Shown here: positions 12,429 through 20,704 of the stretch, one piece after another
How positions within the stretch are numbered: position 1 is the stretch's first letter
Layout: every line of letters starts with the position of its first letter
Notes under the pieces: generated by a model
What the model was told of the DNA's origin: nothing
The model's input: only the letters and a program-made list of their open reading frames with translations
Databases searched by the model: none
DNA from: SAR202 cluster bacterium bin16
GTDB lineage: Bacteria; Chloroflexota; Dehalococcoidia; Lucifugimonadales; Australimonadaceae
Assembly (NCBI GenBank): GCA_002238425.1
Contig: MPMJ01000001.1
Span: 124,001-188,000 of the forward strand
DNA: 64,000 nt
Direction of reading: 5' to 3'
Translations under genes and position numbers: made by a program

Positions 12429-12460
12429 GCTGGGGCGCCCCGTCACCGGAGCGCCCCAGC
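12429..12460 (-). terminator. Attenuator hairpin between binding protein and permease genes
   Basis: A perfect 10-bp stem, GCTGGGGCGC (12429-12438) with its complement at 12451-12460, encloses a 12-nt loop; on the minus strand it is followed by TTTAGATT. Its place after the binding-protein stop and before the permease fits partial termination, which keeps the binding protein in excess over the permease. Confidence 0.6.
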
Positions 12461-12473
12461 ATGTTCTGCTCCT

Positions 12474-13775
12474 CTATCCGCCGCGCGCCGCGCGGTGGAT
12501 CTCCCGGGCACGCTCCAGGCTCTCCTCTGTCCGCTGCGTGTACTCCGGGTCGCCGGTCAGGTAGATGTAGCTCTTCCCGGGCTCTCTGCACTCACGCGGG
12601 TCCACCGTGCCGGTGCACGGGATGTCGTCGCGCAGGCTCGGGCTCGGAGTGCCTTCGCTCACCTCGTGCTTGGCAGTCTGGCCGTCGATGGAGAGGAACC
12701 AGTTGAGGAACAGCTTCGCCGCGTTCGGGTTGGGGGCATTGATGGGCATCTGCACGTTGTCCCCTGCTCCGCCGCCACTCATCGTGTCGCGTTCCGCGAA
12801 CGGCTTGATCAAGCGGTCAGCAGGTCCGCCCTGCTCCGCGAGTTCGTCGAGGTCGCGCCCGGCCGAGCCGATCGCGATGCCCATGGCGAACTTGCCTCCC
12901 GCAAGGCTGTCCGTGATGAACCGGAAGTCCGTCGAGAACGTAACGCCGAAGTCCGGGTCCACGAACCGCTCCATGAACTCCTCACCGATATCCGGGTGGC
13001 TGATGATGGTGGAGTACGTGCCACCGGCGCCCTCCGCGATGGAGGGGATAGCGACGATCTGGTTCGCCCACTTCGGGTCGAGGTAGTCAAAGACAGAGTT
13101 CATCGCGTCGATGTCCGCCTGGGTGACCAGGTCCGTGTTGTAACGCATGCCCAGGTTCTCGGGAGACGCCGCGGCGCCATGGTTCAGGACATACTGCTGC
13201 GTCGCCGCATCCGAGTACCAGACCCTCCCCTGGAACCAACCATCGCCGCTCGTAACCTCCGGGTGGATGAGGAGCGGTGGGATTGGGATCAGCGCCTCTG
13301 CGGCGATGAGCCGCAAGGCCGACGTGCCGCCTATCATGAGCACGTCGACGTCGTAGCGTCCGGCGGACTGTTCGGCAAGAACACGGTCTGTCTGCGCGCC
13401 GCCGCTGCCGGTTGAGACCGTGGCGGTGATGCCGAACTCTTCTTCGAATACCGCGACGACGGGCCGGTAGTTCCGGCTCGCGGAACCGCCCATCACGATG
13501 GTTACTTCGCCTTCTTCCTGCGCCGCCGCAATGAGGTCCTCCCATTCCGACTTGAACTCCATCATCGCGTCGGGGGTCGGGGTGGCCGTGGGGTCAGGCT
13601 GCGGGTCAGACGGCTGCGAGGGAACGGGCGTTGCCGTTGGCGGAACGGGCGTTGCCGTCGGAACCGGTGTGGCAGTGGGGTCGCTGCCGCAGGCCCCCGT
13701 CATCACGGCAACCAGCACACCCATCAGGAGCAGGGCGGTCAACCGCCCCATCGTCGTTCTGCTCAGGTTCCTCAT
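12474..13775 (-). CDS. Extracellular solute-binding lipoprotein (family 1, Fe(III)-type)
   Basis: A 433-residue protein with a lipoprotein signal: basic N-terminus, hydrophobic core and MTGAC with Cys29 as the lipidation site. A low-complexity Thr-Pro linker (TATPVP repeats) follows, common in Chloroflexota lipoproteins. From about residue 75 the body (EGEVTIVMGGSASRNYRPVVAVFEEEFG, then DVLMIGGTSALRLI) resembles periplasmic binding proteins of Fe(III) and related ABC importers. It should be anchored on the outer face of the membrane and feed the downstream permease. The ligand is not determinable: no clear Tyr pair for ferric iron was identified. Confidence 0.88.
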   Translation of the reverse strand: MRNLSRTTMGRLTALLLMGVLVAVMTGACGSDPTATPVPTATPVPPTATPVPSQPSDPQPDPTATPTPDAMMEFKSEWEDLIAAAQEEGEVTIVMGGSASRNYRPVVAVFEEEFGITATVSTGSGGAQTDRVLAEQSAGRYDVDVLMIGGTSALRLIAAEALIPIPPLLIHPEVTSGDGWFQGRVWYSDAATQQYVLNHGAAASPENLGMRYNTDLVTQADIDAMNSVFDYLDPKWANQIVAIPSIAEGAGGTYSTIISHPDIGEEFMERFVDPDFGVTFSTDFRFITDSLAGGKFAMGIAIGSAGRDLDELAEQGGPADRLIKPFAERDTMSGGGAGDNVQMPINAPNPNAAKLFLNWFLSIDGQTAKHEVSEGTPSPSLRDDIPCTGTVDPRECREPGKSYIYLTGDPEYTQRTEESLERAREIHRAARGG

Positions 13776-13954
13776 CGCAGGCCTCCCTCTGCATCAACAG
13801 GATTCCTGCACATCGCAAAGCTCAAGCGCACTCTGCTGCGGATTCCGTCTCTCGTCGTTGAGCGAGACGCAGGAACCAGCGATATGCGTGCGCAAGCCAT
13901 ACCAGATGCGACCCCCAGAGTCAATCTCGGAGGCGGGATGTGGCAGGCAGAGTG

Positions 13955-13978
13955 AGGGGCGCCCACGAGGGCACCCCT
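13955..13978 (-). terminator. Hairpin after clpC
   Basis: AGGGGTGCCC and GGGCGCCCCT (minus strand) pair over 10 bp with a 4-nt loop, 19-42 nt past the clpC stop. There is no U-tract, so it may act as a 3'-end stabiliser or Rho-assisted terminator. Confidence 0.45.
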
Positions 13979-13996
13979 GTCGACGCTTGCTATGCG

Positions 13997-16447
13997 CTAG
14001 ACGCTCGCGGTCGCAGGTTCGGCGGCAGGCGTTTTCGTGAACGTCAGGCCACCGCTTCCCGCGTCCACGGTGACGGTGTCGCCGTCGACGTATTCTCCGG
14101 CGAGGATGCCCCTTGCAATGACGTTCTCCACGTGGCGCTCCACCGCGCGCCGCAGAGGGCGTGCGCCATAGACGGGGTCGAACCCCTCGTCCTCCAGCCA
14201 GTCCTTCGCAGCGTCGGTGAGGTGAATCTCAATCGAGCGCTCCGCGAGACGCTCCTGCACCTGGCGCACCATCAGGCCGATGATGTCATGCAGTTCCTCA
14301 CGGGTCAGCGGGTGGAAGACGATGTACTCGTCCACGCGGTTGAGGAACTCTGGCGTGAAGTGCTTCTTGAGCGCCTCCATCACCGCGCGGCGGTGCCGCT
14401 CTTCCTCCGTGGTGGGCTGCCCGGGGCGAAAGCCGATGCCTCCCTTGCTGAACTCCGCCGTGCCGATGTTGCTGGTCATGATGATGATGGTGTGGCTGAA
14501 GTCCACGGTGCGCCCGTGGCCATCCGTCAGCCGCCCGTCCTCCAGGATCTGGAGCATGACGCTGAAGACATCCGGGTGTCCCTTCTCGATCTCGTCGAAG
14601 AGTACGACCCGGAACGGCCTGCGGCGTATCGCCTCGGTGAGCTGTCCGGCCTCGTCGTAGCCGACGTAGCCCGGCGGAGCGCCGATGAGACGGGAGACGG
14701 TGTGCCGTTCCGCAAATTCGGACATGTCCACGCGCACCATGTTCTCCTCATCGTCGAACAGGCAGGCCGCGAGCGCACGGGCCAGTTCCGTCTTCCCGAC
14801 GCCCGTCGGGCCGAGGAACATGAACGAGCCTACCGGACGCTTTTCGTCGCGCAGCCCTGCCCGGGCGCGGCGTATCGCATCGGCCACGGCGACGACGGCG
14901 TCATGCTGGCCGACGACCCGCTCGTGCAGACGGTCCTCCAGGTGCAACAGGCGCTCCGCTTCCTCCTCCATCAGGCGGGCGGCAGGGATGCCCGTCCACG
15001 TCGCGATGAGCGTGGCGATGTCCTCCGTGCGCACCACAAGGTCGGTGTGGTCGCGCCCCAGGAACTCGCTGCGGTCGCGGTTGAACTCTTCCTCCACCCG
15101 GACGCGCTCCACCTTCAGGCTGGCTGCGCCTTCGTAATCGCTCCGTTGGGCCGCCGATTCCTCCTGCTCCAGCAGGTCGCGGATCTGCTGGTCCTGCGCG
15201 GTGAGCTCCGGCGGCAGGCTCTCCACGTCCAGCCGCAGTTTCGCCGCAGCCTCGTCTATCAGGTCGACCGCCTTGTCCGGCATGTTCCTGCCGGAGATGT
15301 AACGCGCGCTCAGGCGCGCCGCCGCGACGAGTGCGGTGTCGTCCAACTGCACCCTGTGATGCGCCTCGAAGCGCGGGCGCAGTCCGCGGAGTATCTCGAT
15401 GGTCTGATCGACCGTCGGCTCTTCCAGCCATATCGTCTGGAACCGGCGCTCGAGCGCGGCGTCCTTCTCGATGTGCTTGCGGTACTCGTCCGGCGTCGTA
15501 GCCCCGATGACCTGCAACTCGCCGCGCGCAAGTGCGGGCTTCATGATGTTCGCGGCGTCCAGTCCTCCCTCGCCCGCTCCGGCTCCCACGACGGTGTGTA
15601 GTTCGTCGATGAAGAGCACCACCTCCCGGCGCGCCTCCTTCATCTCGTCGATCACCGACTTCAGCCGCTCCTCGAACTCGCCGCGGAACTTCGCACCGGC
15701 GACCAGTCCCGCCATGTCCAATGCGAGCACGCGCTTGTCCCGCAGCGACTCCGGCACGTCGCCTGCGACGATGCGCTGCGCGAGTCCTTCAGCGATCGCC
15801 GTTTTGCCGACGCCCGCCCCGCCGATGATGACCGGGTTGTCCTTCGTGCGGCGGATCAGCGTCTGCATCACGCGGCGTATCTCGTCCATGCGGCCTATGA
15901 CCGGGTCCAGCTTCCCTTCGCGGGCGAGCTGGGTCAGGTCTATCGTGTAGCGTTCGAGCGTCTGGTAGCGGTGCTCGGCGCGCGGGTCGGTGACGCGGTG
16001 TCCGCCGCGAACGTTCAGGAGGGCCTGGTAGACGCGCTCCTTCGTGACGCCGTGCTCCGCCAGGATGCGCGCCGCTTCACCGCGTGCGTCGGAGAGGATG
16101 GCGAGGAAGAGGTGCTCGGTGGCGATGTGCTCGTCGTGCAGCCGCTCGGCTTCGTCCTTCGCCGCCTGCAGCATGGCTATGGCCCGGGGCGTGGGGTGCA
16201 TCTGGTTGGAGTCGTAGGCGAGCTGGGGCGTCTTCTTGAGCACGATCTCCAGTTCACCGCGGGTGCGGTCCACGTTGACGCCCATACCGCTCAGTACACG
16301 CGCAGGCACGGACTCGGCGCTTTCCAGCAGCGCGAGCATGACGTGCTCCACGTCCCATTGCGAGTGGCGGAACCTCCGGACGAGTTCGTAACTCGCCCCG
16401 ATGACGACCTGCGCCTGTTCCGTGAAATCTTCCTGCTTGAAAACCAT
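13997..16447 (-). CDS. clpC: ATP-dependent Clp protease ATP-binding subunit (ClpC-type)
   Basis: The product from ATG 16447 is 816 residues. An N-terminal Clp repeat domain ([12 protein letters not shown], then [12 protein letters not shown]) is followed by two AAA+ modules with Walker [14 protein letters not shown] and [14 protein letters not shown], and a UVR-like middle segment between them ([17 protein letters not shown]). The short middle domain argues for ClpC rather than the ClpB disaggregase. An open frame continues upstream to 16876 but runs across hspR and has no homology. It is the last gene of dnaJ-hspR-clpC, 32 nt after hspR, so it should respond to heat through HspR. Confidence 0.93.
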   Translation of the reverse strand: MVFKQEDFTEQAQVVIGASYELVRRFRHSQWDVEHVMLALLESAESVPARVLSGMGVNVDRTRGELEIVLKKTPQLAYDSNQMHPTPRAIAMLQAAKDEAERLHDEHIATEHLFLAILSDARGEAARILAEHGVTKERVYQALLNVRGGHRVTDPRAEHRYQTLERYTIDLTQLAREGKLDPVIGRMDEIRRVMQTLIRRTKDNPVIIGGAGVGKTAIAEGLAQRIVAGDVPESLRDKRVLALDMAGLVAGAKFRGEFEERLKSVIDEMKEARREVVLFIDELHTVVGAGAGEGGLDAANIMKPALARGELQVIGATTPDEYRKHIEKDAALERRFQTIWLEEPTVDQTIEILRGLRPRFEAHHRVQLDDTALVAAARLSARYISGRNMPDKAVDLIDEAAAKLRLDVESLPPELTAQDQQIRDLLEQEESAAQRSDYEGAASLKVERVRVEEEFNRDRSEFLGRDHTDLVVRTEDIATLIATWTGIPAARLMEEEAERLLHLEDRLHERVVGQHDAVVAVADAIRRARAGLRDEKRPVGSFMFLGPTGVGKTELARALAACLFDDEENMVRVDMSEFAERHTVSRLIGAPPGYVGYDEAGQLTEAIRRRPFRVVLFDEIEKGHPDVFSVMLQILEDGRLTDGHGRTVDFSHTIIIMTSNIGTAEFSKGGIGFRPGQPTTEEERHRRAVMEALKKHFTPEFLNRVDEYIVFHPLTREELHDIIGLMVRQVQERLAERSIEIHLTDAAKDWLEDEGFDPVYGARPLRRAVERHVENVIARGILAGEYVDGDTVTVDAGSGGLTFTKTPAAEPATASV

Positions 16448-16479
16448 GACGATACTCCGATCAGCCCCGGCGGTCCGCG

Positions 16480-16830
16480 TCAGCGGCTGCCCAGGCGTTC
16501 CTCCAAACGGCGTACCTGGCGCTCCAGTTCGACCATCCGCGCCTGCATACGCATCAGCACCTCCACTCCAGCAAGGTTGATGCCCAGGTCCTCCATGAGA
16601 GACTTGATCCAGCGAGCGCGCGATATGTCCGCCGGAGAGAACATGCGGATGTTTCCCCGCGAGCGCTTCGGTGTAAGCAGCCCGATGCGCTCGTACGTGC
16701 GGAGCGTCTGCGCGTGCACGCCCACCATGCGGGACGCGACGCTGATGACGTAGCACGGCTCGTCGTCGTTGACGCCGTCCATGCTCGAACCCCTGCTCCA
16801 CACCTCGGTAACGACCGTCTGCTCCATCAT
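16480..16830 (-). CDS. hspR: Heat-shock repressor HspR (MerR family)
   Basis: A 116-residue MerR-type regulator. After about 25 variable residues comes CYVISVASRMVGVHAQTLRTYERIGLLTP, the HspR helix-turn-helix, then wing and RWIKSLMEDLGINLAGVEVLM; the last 22 residues form a coiled coil. HspR represses chaperone genes together with DnaK in actinobacteria. Here it lies between dnaJ (11 nt upstream) and clpC, so it probably represses its own operon through the palindrome ahead of dnaJ. A start at Met17 is possible; the first Met is preceded by AGGAGAG. Confidence 0.92.
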   Translation of the reverse strand: MMEQTVVTEVWSRGSSMDGVNDDEPCYVISVASRMVGVHAQTLRTYERIGLLTPKRSRGNIRMFSPADISRARWIKSLMEDLGINLAGVEVLMRMQARMVELERQVRRLEERLGSR

Positions 16831-16841
16831 GCCTGTCTCTC

Positions 16842-17768
16842 CTACACTCCAGCCTGCTGTGCGCTGTGTTCGGCATCGCGCAGCCGTTCGAACAGCTCGC
16901 GCTGTTCTTCGGTCAACTCCACCGGCAGCACCGCCATCACCGTGACCAGCATGTCGCCGTGGCCACTGCCGCCGCGCTTCGGCATCCCCTTCCCGCGGAG
17001 ACGTATCGTGCGTCCGTTCTGCGTTCCGGGCGGGATGCGCACTGCGACGCTCTTGCCGCCGAGCGTGGGGGCCTGCGTCTCGCCGCCGAGCACCGCGTCC
17101 AGCAGCGGCACGCGCGCCGTAAAGCGCACGTCGTCGCCTGTACGCTCGAACACGGCGTGCGGTGCAACGGTCACCACGAGGTAGAACTCGTCAACGCCGT
17201 CACGTTTCGGGTTCACGTGTATGCGCGCTCCGCTCTCGACGCCTGCGGGTATCCGCACCTCCAGCCGCTTGCCGCCGGGATGCTGCACCGTGCGCGTCGA
17301 GCCTGCGAACGCCTCCTCCAGCGTGACGGTCACCGGCACGTCCAACCGGCGGGGCGCTGCCTGCCGGCGCGCACCCCAGCGCGCGTCGGCGAATCCGTCG
17401 AAGAGGTTGCTGAAGTCGCCGAGGCCGTCCATGTCCGTGAATGCGCTGAACCCGGGGGAACCGCCGCTCCGGCGCGTGCGAGCGTTCGTGAAGAACGTGA
17501 ACGGCGACGCTCCCGACCCCTGCCCGCCGCCGTGCATCTGGTCGGCGTGCCGCCAGTTCTCGCCGAAGCGGTCGTACTTCTTCCGGGAGTCGGCGTCCGA
17601 GAGCACCTGGTACGCCTCGTTGATCTCCTTGAACTTCGCCTCGGCGCTGCTGTCGCCGTGGTTCACGTCCGGATGGTGCTTCCGTGCGAGACGGCGGTAC
17701 GCGGAGCGTATCTCCTTCTCGGTGGCGTTCTTGGCCACCCCCAGCGTTTCGTAGTAGTTCTTCGCCAT
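16842..17768 (-). CDS. dnaJ: DnaJ-class co-chaperone (CbpA-like)
   Basis: A 308-residue J-protein. The J domain is at residues 4-70 with the His32-Pro-Asp34 tripeptide that stimulates DnaK ATPase. It is followed by a Gly-rich linker and a C-terminal substrate-binding domain (LDVPVTVTLEEAFAGSTRTV). The cysteine-rich zinc domain of class I DnaJ is missing, so it is a class II (CbpA-like) protein. First gene of the dnaJ-hspR-clpC operon; dnaK and grpE are not nearby. Confidence 0.93.
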   Translation of the reverse strand: MAKNYYETLGVAKNATEKEIRSAYRRLARKHHPDVNHGDSSAEAKFKEINEAYQVLSDADSRKKYDRFGENWRHADQMHGGGQGSGASPFTFFTNARTRRSGGSPGFSAFTDMDGLGDFSNLFDGFADARWGARRQAAPRRLDVPVTVTLEEAFAGSTRTVQHPGGKRLEVRIPAGVESGARIHVNPKRDGVDEFYLVVTVAPHAVFERTGDDVRFTARVPLLDAVLGGETQAPTLGGKSVAVRIPPGTQNGRTIRLRGKGMPKRGGSGHGDMLVTVMAVLPVELTEEQRELFERLRDAEHSAQQAGV

Positions 17769-17780
17769 GACACCGCTCGA

Positions 17781-17842
17781 TACGAGTAATCTGCTCTACT
17801 CGTAGTATAGCAAACTTGAGTGGCTAGCTATAAACCTTGAGC
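17781..17842 (-). promoter_or_regulatory. Promoter/operator of the dnaJ-hspR-clpC operon, candidate HspR site
   Basis: A perfect inverted repeat, TACGAGTA (17781-17788) - 8 nt - TACTCGTA (17797-17804), begins 13 nt upstream of the dnaJ start. It overlaps a minus-strand -10 box TATACT (17809-17804). Further upstream are CTTGAGT (17815-17821) and CTTGAGC (17836-17842), 21 bp apart; CTTGAGT is the half-site of the actinobacterial HAIR element bound by HspR. The GAGTA core of the palindrome resembles that half-site with altered spacing. Overlap with the -10 box fits repression. Confidence 0.6.
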
Positions 17843-17862
17843 GGCAGCGGCTCGCGCGGCGG

Positions 17863-18708
17863 CTAGCGGCGCGTCGCCCAGCCCAGCAGCGAGAGGAATA
17901 TGCGCTCCGGCAACACGCGAGCCGCCAGGGAGCCGGATCGCGAGTCGATGCCGGCCGGGTAGCGGAAGCGGGGACGCCGGGCACGGACGATGCCATGGAT
18001 GACCTTCGCGACGATGACCGGGTCTGCGCCTCGCCTGAACGCCCCGCAGGCCCTCTTCCGGTAGGCCTGGACGTACCGGGCATACGGCGCTCCATCGCCG
18101 GAGTCGATGCCCTCAGCCATGAGCTGGTTCTCCGGGAATGCGGTGCGTATCAGCCCCGGTTCGACCAGCACGACGCGAACGCCGAGCGGCCAAACCTCAG
18201 TCCTGAGCGATTCGGTCAGCCCTTCGAGCGCAAACTTGGAGGAGGCATATGCCCCGTGGAACGGCGCGCCGATCCGCCCCAGGATGGAGCTGACGTTCAC
18301 GATAGTCCCGCCGCCCTGCTCGATCATGCCCGGCAGGACCGCCCGCATGAGGCGCGCCACGGCAAAGACGTTGGTCTCGAACTGTGCCCGCAGTTCGTCC
18401 GAAGTGAGTGTCTGCACGGGCCCGAACAGGCCGTATCCGGCGTTATTGACCAGCACCGACACAGGGCCGTGGTCCTCCACGATGGCTGCGAGGTCCTCCG
18501 CCAGACCTGCGTCTCGATTGATGTCCAACTCGACCCCGTAGACGGGCAGGTTCCGCCGTGCGGCTTCCGCTTCCAACTCGGCGAGTCGCTCCTTCGCCCG
18601 GCTGGTCCCCACCACCCGGAATCCTCGCTCCGCCATGTAGAGCGCCGTTGCCATGCCGATGCCGCTCGACGCTCCGGTGATCAGCACGACGCCATGCCCG
18701 TCTGTCAT
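17863..18708 (-). CDS. Short-chain dehydrogenase/reductase
   Basis: A 281-residue classical SDR: TGASSGIG at residues 11-18, NNAG in VLVNNAGYG, the catalytic Ser in IVNVSSILG and YASSK with the Tyr-Lys pair. It uses NAD(P)H to reduce or oxidise an alcohol or carbonyl; substrate unknown. It is on the minus strand upstream of the dnaJ promoter region and is separated from dnaJ by 94 nt, so it is unlikely to be part of the heat-shock operon. Confidence 0.93.
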   Translation of the reverse strand: MTDGHGVVLITGASSGIGMATALYMAERGFRVVGTSRAKERLAELEAEAARRNLPVYGVELDINRDAGLAEDLAAIVEDHGPVSVLVNNAGYGLFGPVQTLTSDELRAQFETNVFAVARLMRAVLPGMIEQGGGTIVNVSSILGRIGAPFHGAYASSKFALEGLTESLRTEVWPLGVRVVLVEPGLIRTAFPENQLMAEGIDSGDGAPYARYVQAYRKRACGAFRRGADPVIVAKVIHGIVRARRPRFRYPAGIDSRSGSLAARVLPERIFLSLLGWATRR

Positions 18709-18922
18709 CGTCAGCCTCCTGCGTTCAGCCTAGCACGCGCACAGCGTGATAAGGGCTCCGCCGCACCCCTACGCCTTTGACGCTCGACTCCCCCAACTGC
18801 TACTCTGTTACGAGTGTGCAAGATGCGCTCCCACGCCTTGAACGGCAAACAGAACGGGGACAGCGTGCGCGGAGTAGGCGAACCGCCGCGCGCGTGATGC
18901 ATCGCACGCAGGAGGTTGCCAC

Positions 18923-20149
18923 ATGGTGAACGTCGCCGCGCTGCGCTGTAAGGAATGTTCCCGCGAATACCCCATCGGCGCTTTCAACGTCTGTGATTTC
19001 TGCTTCGGACCGCTGGAAGTCGTCTATGACATGGACGCCATCGCGGACATCGCCAGCAGAGAGCGCATCATGTCCGGCCCCAACAGCCTCTGGCGCTACG
19101 CCGATTTCCTCCCAGCCGAGTACAACCCGCTCGTGGACATCAACGCCGGGTTCACCCCGCTCATCCGTTCACACGGGCTTGCGAAGCAACTCGGGCTGGA
19201 GGAACTCTGGATCAAGAACGACAGCGTCAACCCGTCCTACTCGTTCAAGGACCGCGTCGTCGCAGTCGCTTCAGCGAAAGCGCTGGAACTCGGATTCGAG
19301 ACGCTCGCGTGCGCCTCGACCGGCAACCTCGCCTGCGCCGTCGCCGCCCACGCGGCACGGGCCGGGATGGCGGCCTACGTCTTCATCCCCTCGGACCTCG
19401 AGGCGGGCAAGGTGCTGGGCGCGGCCATCTACAACCCGACCATGATTGCCGTCAACGGCAGCTACGACGACGTCAACCGCCTCTGCAGCGAACTGGCCGA
19501 CCAGTACCAGTGGGCGTTCGTCAACATCAACGTCCGCCCCTTCTACGCCGACGGCAGCAAGACGCTCGGCTACGAGGTCGCGGAGCAGCTCGGCTGGCGC
19601 GCACCCGCGCACGCCATCGCGCCCTCGGCATCCGGTGCGATGTTCACGAAGATCTACCAGGGACTCAAGGAGTTCGAGCAGACCGGCATCATCGGCCCGG
19701 TGGAGACGCGAATGCACTGCGCGCAGGCGCGCGGCTGCTCCCCCATCGCGACCGCTTACGAAGAGGGCCGCTTCGTGATACGCCCCGTGAAGCCCGCCAC
19801 CATCGCCAAGTCGCTTGGCATCGGCAATCCCGCCGACGGCTACTACGCGCTGAAGACCATCGAGGCGTCCGGCGGCTCCGCCGTCATCGCGGAGGAGCAC
19901 GAGGTTGCGGAGGGCATCAAGCTCCTCGCGCAGACCGAGGGCATCTTCACCGAGGGCGCGGGCGGCGTCGCCATCGCCGGGCTGAAGCGCCTCGTCGAGC
20001 GCGGAGAGATCCAGCCGGACGAGCCGACCGTTGTGTATATCACCGGCAACGGGCTCAAGACCACGGAGATCGTGAGCGACGTCGTGAACCCCATCCTCAT
20101 CGAGGGCACGGTCTCGGCGTTCGAGCAGCACGTGGGCGTGAAGGCTTGA
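18923..20149 (+). CDS. thrC: Threonine synthase or a related PLP enzyme
   Basis: A 408-residue fold-type II PLP enzyme. An N-terminal zinc ribbon has Cys9-x-x-Cys12 and Cys24-x-x-Cys27; the PLP lysine is Lys109 in SYSFKDR, followed by CASTGNLACAVAAHAA and a GNGLKTT phosphate/PLP segment. Threonine synthase converts O-phosphohomoserine to threonine. AGGAGG lies 7 nt ahead of ATG 18923. It is followed in one operon by a NIL-domain protein, a MoaD-like sulfur carrier and a redox protein, which raises the possibility of a sulfur-transfer role (see findings). Threonine synthase remains the default annotation. Confidence 0.88.
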   Translation: MVNVAALRCKECSREYPIGAFNVCDFCFGPLEVVYDMDAIADIASRERIMSGPNSLWRYADFLPAEYNPLVDINAGFTPLIRSHGLAKQLGLEELWIKNDSVNPSYSFKDRVVAVASAKALELGFETLACASTGNLACAVAAHAARAGMAAYVFIPSDLEAGKVLGAAIYNPTMIAVNGSYDDVNRLCSELADQYQWAFVNINVRPFYADGSKTLGYEVAEQLGWRAPAHAIAPSASGAMFTKIYQGLKEFEQTGIIGPVETRMHCAQARGCSPIATAYEEGRFVIRPVKPATIAKSLGIGNPADGYYALKTIEASGGSAVIAEEHEVAEGIKLLAQTEGIFTEGAGGVAIAGLKRLVERGEIQPDEPTVVYITGNGLKTTEIVSDVVNPILIEGTVSAFEQHVGVKA

Positions 20150-20154
20150 GTATC

Positions 20155-20403
20155 ATGACCACGACGATGCAACGGGTGCGCTTCACCTTCCTTGACCATA
20201 TGATCAAGCAACCCGTCATCTACCGGATGGGACACGACTTCGACGTCGTCACCAACATCCGCCGCGCCGACGTACAGGAAGGCGTGGGCTGGGTGATACT
20301 CGAGGTCGAAGGTGAGTTGGAAGAGATCGAGCGCAGCCTCGAGTGGGTGCGCTCGCTTGGCGTCAGGGTCGACCACGCGTTGGGCGACCTGATAGAACCG
20401 TAA
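20155..20403 (+). CDS. NIL-domain protein
   Basis: An 82-residue protein that is essentially one NIL domain (residues 5-80: RVRFTFLDHMIKQPVIYRMGHDFDVVTNIRRADVQ region, then GWVILEVEGELEEIERSLEWVRSLGVRVD). The domain is an ACT-like fold known from the C-terminus of the methionine importer ATPase MetN and from NIL-ferredoxin proteins involved in homocysteine formation in methanogens. It lies 5 nt after thrC and 19 nt before the MoaD-like gene, so it is co-transcribed with both. It may bind an amino acid or partner protein; no catalytic motif is seen. Confidence 0.85.
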   Translation: MTTTMQRVRFTFLDHMIKQPVIYRMGHDFDVVTNIRRADVQEGVGWVILEVEGELEEIERSLEWVRSLGVRVDHALGDLIEP

Positions 20404-20422
20404 CTCGGAGGACCAGAACAGG

Positions 20423-20698
20423 ATGAGCGTTACCGTACGCATACCCGGTCCGCTGCGGCGGATCACCGATGGAGCCGACAAGGCAGCCGTGACCGCCGAG
20501 ACGCTCGGCGGCGTCATCGCGGAACTCGAAGCGCAGTACCCCGGCATCCAGGATCGCATCCTGGATGAGAACGGCGCGCTGCGCTACTTCGTGAACCTCT
20601 ACCTCAACAATGAGGACGTCCGCTTCCTGGAGGGGCTCGGCACGCCCGTCAAAGCGGGGGACGAGGTGAGCATCGTCCCGGCCGTCGCTGGGGGATAG
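20423..20698 (+). CDS. MoaD/ThiS-family sulfur carrier protein
   Basis: A 91-residue beta-grasp protein ending in Gly90-Gly91, the C-terminus that is adenylated and thiocarboxylated in this family. Conserved features are the N-terminal strand VTVRIPGPLRR and the terminal AGDEVSIVPAVAGG. It could serve molybdopterin, thiamine or amino-acid sulfur transfer. No moaE, thiG or molybdenum cofactor gene is nearby; the neighbours (thrC, NIL protein, redox protein) point instead to amino-acid sulfur chemistry, as with CysO of mycobacteria. No activating E1-like enzyme or JAMM peptidase is encoded in the window. Confidence 0.9.
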   Translation: MSVTVRIPGPLRRITDGADKAAVTAETLGGVIAELEAQYPGIQDRILDENGALRYFVNLYLNNEDVRFLEGLGTPVKAGDEVSIVPAVAGG

Positions 20699-20704
20699 GC
20701 TCTG

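Noticed and set aside
9837-13415. A 1192-codon open frame on the plus strand
   Set aside because: It is antisense to bicupin, ABC permease and binding-protein genes, rich in Arg/His/Asp/Glu, and has no recognisable domain.
18709-18922. Riboswitch ahead of thrC
   Set aside because: The 213-nt leader region was inspected for threonine, SAM or cobalamin-type conserved cores; none was recognisable. A weak TACTCT box at 18801 is the only signal.
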